The notes under the pieces: model-generated
What the model saw: the letters and a program-made list of their open reading frames with translations, nothing else
Databases searched by the model: none
Told to the model about the DNA's origin: nothing
Part shown: one piece after another, positions 53,107 through 61,006 of the stretch
Layout of the letters: every line of letters starts with the position of its first letter
Position numbering within the stretch: position 1 is the stretch's first letter
Program-made: the position numbers and the translations under genes
Assembly: GCF_017487345.1 (NCBI RefSeq)
Contig: NZ_CP062006.1
Location: 750,001-814,000, forward strand
Direction: 5' to 3'
Length of the DNA: 64,000 nt
Source of the DNA: Brevundimonas pondensis
GTDB taxonomy: Bacteria; Pseudomonadota; Alphaproteobacteria; Caulobacterales; Caulobacteraceae

Positions 53107-54567
53107 TCACCCCTTCGCCATCTGGTCGCCGCGCGCCCAAGTGCCGTGGAAGCCGGCGGGCACCCGCGCGGGCAGCATGACGCGCGCCACCGGACCGGCC
53201 TCGAAATTCTTGGCGTCGATGACCTGAACCTCGGACTTGCCGGCATTCTCGTCGGTGACAAAGACGATGACGTAGCCGTCGTCCTCGCCCTTGGCGTCGA
53301 TGCGGGGGGCGAAGGCGGGTTCGGAACCGAACATCTGGGGCTCGAAATCATAGGTTCGGGCGGCGCCGCTGAGCAGATCGTACTTGATCAGACCCTTGAA
53401 GCGCTGAAGCTCGGTTTTGGACATGGCGACGTGATAGGACCAGCGCGTCGGCTGGGCCGCGTAGTCCAGATTGACCGCCGGGAACTCGCCGATGCGGTCG
53501 TCCAACTGGCGCTTCTTGACCTCGCCGGTACGCATGTTCATCCGCCACTCGACGGGCACGGCGTTCAGCGCCAGCACGTTCACCATGGGCGCATAGGGGC
53601 CGTAGTCGGGGTTCAGCGGATAGCCGTTGGGCGTCATCATGCAGGCGGTCATGACGACCTCGTCGCCGTCCTCCCAGCTGTTGACGACATGGTAGATGTA
53701 GCAGCTGTCCGTCTCGAACCAGCGGATCTGGTCGCCTCGGCCCCGGCGCGGCACGACGCCGAAACGGGCGGGCTGGTCGGCGAAGTGGATGTTCCACTGG
53801 CTCTTGCGCAGACCGGCGTCGGTGAAGACCACCGGCAAGTCGTGCAGGATGACGTAGTTTTCCGTCAGTCCCATATCGTGCGGCAGGCGCGGCCCGGGCA
53901 GTTCGACACGCTCGAAATGGGTCAGCTCGTTTTGGGCGTTGACCGTGCCGAAGGTCATCCACGGCTCGTAGAGCGAATAGTCGAAGAAGACGAACTCGCC
54001 GGTGCGCGGATCGACCTTGGAGTGGGCCGAGACGTGGCGCGGCAGCTTGCCGCCGAAGGTCTCGATCCCGATGGTCTCCAGGGTGCGCGCATCGACCCGG
54101 ACCGGATGGCCCGAGATGTACCACAGCGCCATCAGCGAGCCGTTGTGCAGGATCACGTCGGTGTTGGCTGTGTCCTTGTAGACCTTGTCCCCGCGCGTCG
54201 ATGCCGGGTTGGCCCGGCTTGAGGGATACATGACGCCGCCCGCGCCGCAGCTGCCGTTCAGGTCGGCGATGTGGTCCGCCGAGCGGACGAAGCGGTTCCG
54301 GTATTCCGCCTTGCCGTTCTCGAAATAGATGGCGTGCAGCATGCCGTCGCCATCGAACCAGTGATGCATCCCTTCGGGCGCCTGGGCCGGGTTCGGGCCG
54401 TTGCGGTAGAAGCAGCCGTAGAGGTCTTTCGGGATCTCGCCGATGACCGGAAGGTCCAGCGCCGTCGTCTCCTTGGCCACGGGCTCATAGGCGCCCTGCA
54501 GATAGGGATTCAGCGTGTTCAGCGGGCTGAGCGGACCGGTTTCGATCCGGCGGGCGTCGTCGGCCAT
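53107..54567 (-). CDS. Carotenoid-oxygenase-family dioxygenase 2
   Basis: A 486-residue enzyme of the same superfamily as the one at 39702-41183 but clearly divergent. Iron ligands are H182 (RHVSAHSKVD), H230 (RLPHDMGL), H293 (CYIYHVVNSWEDGDE) and H474 (AGFHGTWA). It leads an eight-gene operon with thiolases, PaaN, two ligases, a flavoprotein and a thioesterase. The frame is open to 54633, but MADDARR at 54567 fits the family and leaves the promoter region free. Copy B of the cluster element lies upstream. Likely reaction: O2-dependent cleavage of a C=C bond. Confidence 0.92.
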   Translation of the reverse strand: MADDARRIETGPLSPLNTLNPYLQGAYEPVAKETTALDLPVIGEIPKDLYGCFYRNGPNPAQAPEGMHHWFDGDGMLHAIYFENGKAEYRNRFVRSADHIADLNGSCGAGGVMYPSSRANPASTRGDKVYKDTANTDVILHNGSLMALWYISGHPVRVDARTLETIGIETFGGKLPRHVSAHSKVDPRTGEFVFFDYSLYEPWMTFGTVNAQNELTHFERVELPGPRLPHDMGLTENYVILHDLPVVFTDAGLRKSQWNIHFADQPARFGVVPRRGRGDQIRWFETDSCYIYHVVNSWEDGDEVVMTACMMTPNGYPLNPDYGPYAPMVNVLALNAVPVEWRMNMRTGEVKKRQLDDRIGEFPAVNLDYAAQPTRWSYHVAMSKTELQRFKGLIKYDLLSGAARTYDFEPQMFGSEPAFAPRIDAKGEDDGYVIVFVTDENAGKSEVQVIDAKNFEAGPVARVMLPARVPAGFHGTWARGDQMAKG

Positions 54568-54639
54568 GGCGGCTGTTCCTTCCCTGTGCGGGGACGCGGT
54601 TGTGCTGCGTCCATCCTTGTATAAACGAACCATGAGCAG

Positions 54640-54659
54640 TTTGGTCGTTTAACGCAAGT
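54640..54659 (-). promoter_or_regulatory. Shared catabolic-cluster element, copy B
   Basis: Read leftwards: ACTTGCGTTAAACGACCAAA, 72 bases before the second oxygenase start and directly after the SDR stop. It differs from copy A at only three of 20 positions. Confidence 0.7.
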
Positions 54660-55558
54660 CACTTCGTCGTGGTGATTTTCAAGACAGCAGACATCAACTG
54701 GTCGAAGGCGGCGTTGCCGTCGCTGAAGGTCCGCCAGCCGTTCAGATCCATCAGGGCGGCGGCCTGTTTCGTCAGGTCGTCGGGCGCGACGTCGCCGGCG
54801 AAGATCAGGCCCGGCCCTTCGATCCGGGCGGCGGGCCGCACGGCGCCCGCGCCGGCTGCCAGCGTCTGGCCGTTTAACGGACAGTCGGGCGACATCAGCC
54901 AGCTGGCGACCGGGGCGACGCGCTCAGGCCCCATGCGGGCGGCGCTGGCGTCGTCCAGATATTCGGCGGTCATGCCGGTGGCGGCGTAGGGGGCGATGGC
55001 GTTGCAGCCGACGCCGTGGGACGCCCCTTCCAGGGCGATGACCCGCATCAGGCCGATCAGCGCCGCCTTGGATGACGAATAGGCCGCCATGCCGTGAACG
55101 CCATGCAGGCCCGCCGCCGAGGTCGACATCAGGATGCGGCCCGACCCCTGGGCGCGCAGGTGGCGATAGATGGGCAGGGTCGGCGTCAGAGAGCCGAAGA
55201 AGTTGACCTCGAACACCTGTCGAAAGGCGTCGGTGGTCTGCTTGTGCAGGCTCCTGGCTTCGGGCGCGCCGGCGTTGTTCAGCAGGCCGTCGATACGGCC
55301 GAAGGCGTTCAGAGCCGCAGCCAGAAGCCGCTCGCCGGAATCGGCCTCCTCGACCGCCAGGGGCGCGGCGACGGCCCGACCGCCCAGGGCTATGATCTCG
55401 GCCACGACCGTCTCGGCCGAGCCGGGCGCGTCGGCGGCTCGAGGGCGGGTGTTGACCACGACGCGCGCCCCGCGCTGCGCCAGGTCATGCGCATAGGCCC
55501 GGCCGAGGCCGCGTCCGGCGCCGGTGACGACGATCACCTGATCCTGAAGGGGGCTCAT
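54659..55558 (-). CDS. SDR-family oxidoreductase (HSD17B4-like)
   Basis: A 299-residue short-chain dehydrogenase. The cofactor motif is VTGAGRGLGRAYAHDLA, then LLNNAGAPEA, and the catalytic serine, tyrosine and lysine in STSAAGLHGVHGMAAYSSSK. The acidic-residue-free strand end (VVVNTRPRAADAPGSAE) suits NAD(P) enzymes of the multifunctional-enzyme type 3-hydroxyacyl-CoA dehydrogenases. It overlaps the DUF1295 gene by four bases. It is the only obvious 3-hydroxyacyl dehydrogenase candidate in the cluster. Confidence 0.9.
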   Translation of the reverse strand: MSPLQDQVIVVTGAGRGLGRAYAHDLAQRGARVVVNTRPRAADAPGSAETVVAEIIALGGRAVAAPLAVEEADSGERLLAAALNAFGRIDGLLNNAGAPEARSLHKQTTDAFRQVFEVNFFGSLTPTLPIYRHLRAQGSGRILMSTSAAGLHGVHGMAAYSSSKAALIGLMRVIALEGASHGVGCNAIAPYAATGMTAEYLDDASAARMGPERVAPVASWLMSPDCPLNGQTLAAGAGAVRPAARIEGPGLIFAGDVAPDDLTKQAAALMDLNGWRTFSDGNAAFDQLMSAVLKITTTK

Positions 55559-56535
55559 GCGTCGGCGCCTTCGGTCCCGGTCGTGGCCCTGGGGCGCGGC
55601 CAGGGCAGGAAGCGCGGCGTGCGGGCGCAATAGGCGGCCCAGGCCTCGGGCCGGGAGCGCGCCATGTGCTGTTCCTTGAACGGCGCGGCCGAGGCGTAGC
55701 CCATGAACCAGCCGGTATAGAGGGGCGCGAATACTGTGATCCAACCCCAGGGATGGGCCAGGGCCAGCACGAACCAGCCCGCCCACATGACGCTTTCGCC
55801 CAGATAGTTGGGGTGGCGCACGATGGCCCAGGCGCCGGTGTCCAGCAGGCCGCCCCGGTTGGCGGGAGCGCGCTTGAAGTCGGCCAACTGGCGATCCGCC
55901 GTGCTCTGCAACGCGAAGCCCGTCAGCCAGACGGCGCCGCCCAGCAACAGCGGCAGCGCCGGGCGCGGCGCGGGCGCCGTCAGGATGAAGGCGAAGGGCG
56001 CGCACCACAGCCAGACGGTCACGCCTTGCAGCAGGTGGACCTGGAAGGCGCTCCACCACAACCACGTCGGTCCGAAGCTCTTGCGCCAGTGGGCGTAAGG
56101 CTGACGCTCGGCATGGATGTTGTGACCCCAGGTCTGGATCGCCAGTCGGATCGACCAGACGCCCAGGCTCACCAGGAACAGGCCGCTGAACAGGTCCAGC
56201 GGCAGGCCGGACAGGGCGAAGATCACCCCCGCAGCCGCCAGCGGGGCCAGCGGATAAGCCACGTCCATCAGGCCGTGATTGCGCTTCAGCGTCCCCGCCA
56301 GCCAGCCCAGGGCGACGATGGAAAGGATGGCGCCGCCGCTGGCGATCCAGATGAACAAGGTTTCATGCAGCAAGGAAGGAGGAACCGCAAAGGCGGCGGC
56401 GAAGGCGACAAGCGGCGCGGCCATCATGACGTAGTGCCATGCTTTGCCGCGTGTTTTTCCGGGCATTGCCAATAGCCAGATCGCCGCCAGAGCGACCCAG
56501 GCGAGGGCGGCCAAAGTCCATCCATCCGGTCTCAT
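55555..56535 (-). CDS. DUF1295-family membrane enzyme of the catabolic cluster
   Basis: A 326-residue protein with about nine hydrophobic segments. Motifs are RNHGLMDVAYPLAPLAAAGV, QSTADRQLADFKRAPANRGG, AWAIVRHPNYLGESVMWAGW and a C-terminal ARSRPEAWAAYCARTPRFLP. It is a paralogue of the protein at 22505-23308. The fold includes steroid 5-alpha reductases, so it may reduce an enone or other unsaturated intermediate at the membrane. ATG 56535 has AAAGGAG nine bases upstream. It is divergent from the TonB receptor. Confidence 0.88.
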   Translation of the reverse strand: MRPDGWTLAALAWVALAAIWLLAMPGKTRGKAWHYVMMAAPLVAFAAAFAVPPSLLHETLFIWIASGGAILSIVALGWLAGTLKRNHGLMDVAYPLAPLAAAGVIFALSGLPLDLFSGLFLVSLGVWSIRLAIQTWGHNIHAERQPYAHWRKSFGPTWLWWSAFQVHLLQGVTVWLWCAPFAFILTAPAPRPALPLLLGGAVWLTGFALQSTADRQLADFKRAPANRGGLLDTGAWAIVRHPNYLGESVMWAGWFVLALAHPWGWITVFAPLYTGWFMGYASAAPFKEQHMARSRPEAWAAYCARTPRFLPWPRPRATTGTEGADA

Positions 56536-56554
56536 GAGGGCGGCTCCTTTCATG

Positions 56555-56574
56555 ACTTGCATAAAAAGACTTGC
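56555..56574 (+). promoter_or_regulatory. Shared catabolic-cluster element, copy C
   Basis: ACTTGCATAAAAAGACTTGC, here with an explicit direct repeat of GACTTGCA spaced 14 bases. Its first 16 bases match copy A at 14 positions. It lies between the divergent DUF1295 and TonB-receptor genes. Confidence 0.6.
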
Positions 56575-56654
56575 AAACACGGTTCGCTAGCGCAAGCTTC
56601 TTTTCGACCGAGGAGCATCCGATCAACGGAGCCGGTGAGGTCAGGGAGCGAAAC

Positions 56655-58856
56655 ATGAGAAAGACCGCATTCAGCGCGTCGGCCGCCACGCTGTTGCTCG
56701 CCGCCGGGCTGGCCGCACCGGCCATGGCGCAATCAGCCCAGTCCGAGACCGCCGTGACGGTCGGCGACGTTGTCGTCACGGCCCAGCGCCGCGAGCAGAG
56801 CCTGCAGGACGTGCCGATCGCCATCACCGCCTTCAACGCCGAGACCCTGGAGCGGACGGCGGCCACCGGCATTCAGGACGTGGCGGGCAAGGCGCCCGGC
56901 GTGACCCTGACCCAGTTCAACATCGGCGAGCCGCAGATCTTCATTCGCGGGGTCGGCACGACCAGCGACTCCGCCGCCAGCGACCCCTCGATCGGCGTGT
57001 CGATCGATGAAGTGTCCATCGGCCGCGCGGGCGCCAGCTCCCTGGCCTTCCTGGACGTCGAGCGGGTCGAGATCCTGCGCGGCCCGCAAGGGACCCTCTA
57101 TGGACGCAACGCCTCCGGCGGCGCGCTGAACGTCTATACGAAGAAGCCGCGTTTCGAGAACTCGGCCCAATTGACCGGACGCCTCGGCAGCTTCGACGAG
57201 CGGGGCGTCGAAGCCGTGCTGAACCGCGAACTGGGCGAGGACACGGCGGGTCGTCTGGCCCTGCGCTGGAACCAGAACGACGGCTACGCCGAAAGCCTGC
57301 CCAGCGGCCGCAGCCTCGAGGGCGGCGAGCAGTTCGGCGTCCGCGCCCAGGTGCTGCACAACGCGGGGGAATGGAGCTTCCTGGGGGGCGTCGATTATTC
57401 GAAGGACGACATGCAGGGTCACGCCCGCATTCCGGTCCTGGCCTCATCGACCCCGGCGCCCTTCGTGACCCTGGTCAATTCGCTGCGCGCGGGCATGGAC
57501 GTGCGTCAGAGCTTCTCTTCGGCGGACAATTATCAGCAGCGTGAGAACTGGGGCCTGACGGGTCGGGCGGAATGGTCGGGGGCCGAGCATTTCGACGTGG
57601 TGTCGCTGACCTCCTATCGCAGCAACGACTACAACTGGCGCGACAATCTGGGCGGCTTGCCGTTCCCGGGCTTCCCCCTGTCCGTCGACGACCGGGCTGA
57701 GGAAAACGCCAAGCAGATCAGCCAGGAGTTCCGCCTGACGTCCAAGTCGGGTTCGAACATCGACTGGGTCGCCGGCCTCTACATGTTCCGCGAAGAGGTC
57801 GAGCGCTCGGAACGATTCCTGGTCCAGACGGCCCTGCCGATCGCCCCGCCGTCGCTGGGGGGTGACGTGACCTTCAACCAGGACGCGACCAACAGCAGCT
57901 ACGCCCTGTTCGGCCAGGCCACGGTCCCGTTCGCGAACATCTGGGAGCTGACGGTCGGCGCGCGCTGGACCCATGACGAGCGCGAAGTGCATCAGGTCGC
58001 CATCGACAATGAAGGCGGCGCCAATCCGCCGGCGGGCATCCCCCTGGGGCCGACCGGCAGCCCCTACAACGTCAAGGCGGACACCTCCTTCGAGGAGCCG
58101 ACCTGGAAGCTGGCGCTGGCGGTCGAGCCTCTGGACAACATGCGGTTCTACGTCAGCTACGACCGGGGCTATAAGGCAGGCGCCTATCCCAGCGCCGCGC
58201 AGACCGGTCTTCAGGCCACGACGCCGCTCCGTTCCGAGTTGCTCGACAACTACGAGATCGGCGCCAAGACGACCCTGGCGGGCGGGCGGCTTCGCCTGAA
58301 CGCGGCGGCCTTCATGCTCGATTACACGGACCTGCAGGTCTATGAGCTTCTGGGTCTGACCCTGGTGACGTCCAACGCCGAGGCCGAGGTGCGGGGCTTC
58401 GAGCTCGAAACGGCCCTTGCCGTGAACCACAACATCACCATCGGCGGCTCCTATACCCAGTTGGACGCCAAGTTCACCTCGAACGCGACGTCGGGAAGTC
58501 TGACGCTGCCCTACGATGGCAACGCCCTGCCGCGTTCGCCGGACAGTCAGTTCACGCTCTATGCCGACGGTCAGTGGGATGTGTTCGGCGGCGTCCTGTC
58601 GGCGCGAGCCGACTATCAATGGACGGACGATTTCTACTTCGATCCGTCGAACGCGCCCGAAGTCTTGGTGCCTTCCTATGGCCTGATCAGCGCCTTCGCG
58701 TCGTGGGAAGCGCCGAACGGCCTGAAGGTCTCGGTCTACGGCAAGAACCTCGGCGACGAGGAGTATCAGCAGCACATCATCAAGAACGCCAGTATCGGCT
58801 TCAGCGTTTTTGGGGCGCCGCGTTCCTTCGGCGTGGCGGTCAGCAAGACCTTCTGA
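56655..58856 (+). CDS. TonB-dependent receptor of the catabolic cluster
   Basis: A 733-residue outer-membrane receptor. Signal peptide 1-25 (ATLLLAAGLAAPAMAQ), TonB box around VTVGDVVVTAQRR, plug with IQDVAGKAPGVTLTQF and VERVEILRGPQGTLYGRNAS, and a barrel ending FGVAVSKTF. It lacks the siderophore-receptor signature and belongs to the large group importing organic nutrients in Caulobacterales and sphingomonads. Placement next to the catabolic genes suggests it imports their substrate. ATG 56655 has AGGGAG upstream; the longer open frame has no signal peptide at its start. Confidence 0.93.
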   Translation: MRKTAFSASAATLLLAAGLAAPAMAQSAQSETAVTVGDVVVTAQRREQSLQDVPIAITAFNAETLERTAATGIQDVAGKAPGVTLTQFNIGEPQIFIRGVGTTSDSAASDPSIGVSIDEVSIGRAGASSLAFLDVERVEILRGPQGTLYGRNASGGALNVYTKKPRFENSAQLTGRLGSFDERGVEAVLNRELGEDTAGRLALRWNQNDGYAESLPSGRSLEGGEQFGVRAQVLHNAGEWSFLGGVDYSKDDMQGHARIPVLASSTPAPFVTLVNSLRAGMDVRQSFSSADNYQQRENWGLTGRAEWSGAEHFDVVSLTSYRSNDYNWRDNLGGLPFPGFPLSVDDRAEENAKQISQEFRLTSKSGSNIDWVAGLYMFREEVERSERFLVQTALPIAPPSLGGDVTFNQDATNSSYALFGQATVPFANIWELTVGARWTHDEREVHQVAIDNEGGANPPAGIPLGPTGSPYNVKADTSFEEPTWKLALAVEPLDNMRFYVSYDRGYKAGAYPSAAQTGLQATTPLRSELLDNYEIGAKTTLAGGRLRLNAAAFMLDYTDLQVYELLGLTLVTSNAEAEVRGFELETALAVNHNITIGGSYTQLDAKFTSNATSGSLTLPYDGNALPRSPDSQFTLYADGQWDVFGGVLSARADYQWTDDFYFDPSNAPEVLVPSYGLISAFASWEAPNGLKVSVYGKNLGDEEYQQHIIKNASIGFSVFGAPRSFGVAVSKTF

Positions 58857-58880
58857 TCCGGCTTCTCCGGTCCTGACTCA

Positions 58881-58916
58881 CCGCCCGTCCAGCTTCGGCT
58901 CGGCGGGCGGTTTTTT
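58881..58916 (+). terminator. Rho-independent terminator of the TonB receptor
   Basis: CCGCCCG and CGGGCGG form a stem followed by six T residues, 24 bases after the receptor stop. The T run overlaps the stop codon of the convergent regulator. Confidence 0.85.
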
Positions 58917-59967
58917 ATGGGACCACGGCGTGGGGCGCGGCTTCGACTTCCCAGCGGATGCGACGCGGATCCATCGGCTCGCCGCTATCCAGATCGCAAA
59001 CGACCGGGGTGATGGCCTCGCCGCTGGCGCGATCGACCAGGGTCAAAGGCGCTTCGTCCGCCTCGACCAGCCAGCGTTGGCTCCAGCCGTGCATGGCCAG
59101 GACGATGGGGTAGAGGGCCAGACCGGCTTCGGTCAGTCGATATTCGAAGCGCACGGGAGCGGTCTGATAGGGGCGCTTCTCCAGCACGCCGTGCAGCACC
59201 AGGCGATTCAGGCGGTCAGCCAGGATGTTGGTCGCCACGCCCAGGGCGGCGTGAATCTCGTCGAAGCGACGTAGGCGGAAATAGGCGGCGGACAGCACCG
59301 CCCAACTCCAGTAGTCGCCCATGATCTCGGTCGAGCGGTCGATGATGGGACGGTCGGTCTCGATCGGGGCCGACCGGCGGCGACGCGAGGTCGGCGGAGG
59401 AATGACGATCAGGCCCGGACCGGGCTTCCAGGCGACCTTGTCGGCCTTGACCTCGACGCCATGCGCGCGGGTCAGAACCGCAGGCTTCAGCCGACGTCCG
59501 GTGTCGCGATCGAAGAAGGCGATGGCGTAGCGTTCCTGAAGCGGCGACTGGGCCCAGACCTTCTCCCACTGACCCTGCATGACGGCGACGCCGAACATGT
59601 CCAGGCCCATTTCCGTCAGGCGGTATTCCGTTCGTGCGCCCGTTTCGATCTGCGTCTGGGCCAGAAGGCCGGCGGCCACCAGCTTTTGCAGGCGGTCGGT
59701 CAGCACGCTGCGCGGCGTGCCCAGGCGATCACGCCACACGCCGAACCGGCGCACGCCGTAGAAGGCCTCGCGCATGATCAACTGGGTCCAGGCGTCGCCG
59801 GTGATGGCGAAGGCGCGCGCCACGGGATTGCCCATGATCAGGGAGCGGATGTCGAGCTCGGTCAAATCCGTAACTGGCTTGATTCTGGGTGGGCTCTCGG
59901 AGCTTGTCTCGGCAGCGCGGCGTGTGCTTGCGTTGGCAGACCTATCGGCAGACGTCGTGACAGTCAA
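58915..59967 (-). CDS. Tandem HxlR-type winged-helix regulator
   Basis: A 350-residue protein with two HxlR-like domains. Residues ~40-135 include FAITGDAWTQLIMREAFYGV, GTPRSVLTDRLQKLVAAGLL and TEYRLTEMGLDMFG; residues ~215-305 include EIMGDYWSWAVLSAAYF, VATNILADRLNRLVLHGVL and FEYRLTEAGLALYP. HxlR regulators normally carry one domain and dimerise; a fused pair could read a direct repeat. The only start fitting the frame is TTG 59967, with AGGCAGG just upstream. It is the best candidate to bind the shared ACTTGC element. Confidence 0.83.
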   Translation of the reverse strand: MTVTTSADRSANASTRRAAETSSESPPRIKPVTDLTELDIRSLIMGNPVARAFAITGDAWTQLIMREAFYGVRRFGVWRDRLGTPRSVLTDRLQKLVAAGLLAQTQIETGARTEYRLTEMGLDMFGVAVMQGQWEKVWAQSPLQERYAIAFFDRDTGRRLKPAVLTRAHGVEVKADKVAWKPGPGLIVIPPPTSRRRRSAPIETDRPIIDRSTEIMGDYWSWAVLSAAYFRLRRFDEIHAALGVATNILADRLNRLVLHGVLEKRPYQTAPVRFEYRLTEAGLALYPIVLAMHGWSQRWLVEADEAPLTLVDRASGEAITPVVCDLDSGEPMDPRRIRWEVEAAPHAVVP

Positions 59968-60029
59968 ACCTGCCTGTGGTCATGCAGGCTGAAAGCGACC
60001 GGTTGATGGTCGACCCGTTGCGACGGTCG

Positions 60030-60046
60030 CCGTCTTCGGAAGACGG
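60030..60046. promoter_or_regulatory. Palindrome between HxlR and LysR genes
   Basis: CCGTCTTC and GAAGACGG flank a single G, a 17-base perfect dyad in the 184-base divergent region. It may be an operator for either regulator. Confidence 0.4.
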
Positions 60047-60117
60047 TTCTCGAGGCGCGGGCGGCCGATTGTCTCTGCAGTTGGCTTTTTGGCGCCTTTC
60101 CCATCCATCCTGAAGCT

Positions 60118-60133
60118 ATGGGTAGGCACCCAT
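60118..60133. promoter_or_regulatory. Inverted repeat before the LysR gene
   Basis: ATGGGT and ACCCAT flank AGGC, 18 bases before the LysR start, in the position expected for autoregulation. Confidence 0.4.
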
Positions 60134-60151
60134 CGACTGAGGCGCCGCCAG

Positions 60152-60994
60152 ATGTTTGATCCCCGTCTTCTGCGTTCCTTCATCGCTGTCGTTGATGCTG
60201 GCAGTTTCACCCTGGCTGCCGAGCGGTTGCACTCGACCCAGTCGACGGTCAGTCAGCAACTGGCGCGTCTGGAAGAGGCGACGGGCGCGATCCTGATCGA
60301 GCGATCGGCGCGCCCGGTCCTGCCCACAGCTGTGGGGGAACGTCTGCTCGGCTATGCGCGCAGACTGCTGGCGCTGCAGCAGGAGGCCCAGGCCGCTCTG
60401 GGCGACACGGCGGGCGTCGCCTCCATTCGCATCGGGGTGCCCGAGGACATCATGAACCCGGCGATGGCGGCGGTGTTCGCCGATTTCGCCGCGGGGCATC
60501 CCGGCATCCGTCTGGACGTGGTCAGCGGGCTGAGCCGCGACCTGAACCGACGTTACCGCGCCGGTGATTTCGACATTGCGGTGGTCAAGGACTATGAGCC
60601 GGGCGTCGATTGCCGCGCCGCCTTCCGGGAGCCCATGGCCCGGTATGAAAGCGTCGACGCGCCGTCTGAATGGCCCAATCCCATTCCGCTGGTGACCTTC
60701 CCGCCCGGCGGCCTCTATCGAGACGTGATGTTCGAGCGGATCGAGCGCGAACAGCGTCGTTGGTATGTCGCCTTTTCGGGCAGCAGCCTCAACAATGTCC
60801 TGGTCGCCGTGGAAGCCGGCCTGGGGGTGTCGTTGTTACCGGTCGGGACGGCCCGGAAACACAGGCTGCGGCCCTATCCGCCCCTGGGAACGGAGGCCGC
60901 CATCGCCGTTTCCCTCTATGCCTGGGAAGGCGATGGGCCGGCCTCCGAGCTGGTCGCGCTGATGCAGGCGGTGTTGGCGGCCCGGTTCGTCTGA
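60152..60994 (+). CDS. LysR-family transcriptional regulator
   Basis: A 280-residue LysR protein. The HTH is FTLAAERLHSTQSTVSQQLA with linker helix ATGAILIERSARPVLPT; the effector domain has VPEDIMNPAMAAVFADF and NNVLVAVEAGLGVSLLP. The HTH (LHSTQSTVSQQL) resembles the group controlling ArgP/IclX-like transport or metabolic genes; target not evident. ATG 60152 has GAGG upstream; an upstream GTG at 60089 would cross the inverted repeat. Confidence 0.9.
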   Translation: MFDPRLLRSFIAVVDAGSFTLAAERLHSTQSTVSQQLARLEEATGAILIERSARPVLPTAVGERLLGYARRLLALQQEAQAALGDTAGVASIRIGVPEDIMNPAMAAVFADFAAGHPGIRLDVVSGLSRDLNRRYRAGDFDIAVVKDYEPGVDCRAAFREPMARYESVDAPSEWPNPIPLVTFPPGGLYRDVMFERIEREQRRWYVAFSGSSLNNVLVAVEAGLGVSLLPVGTARKHRLRPYPPLGTEAAIAVSLYAWEGDGPASELVALMQAVLAARFV

Positions 60995-61006
60995 AGCCGG
61001 GACGCC

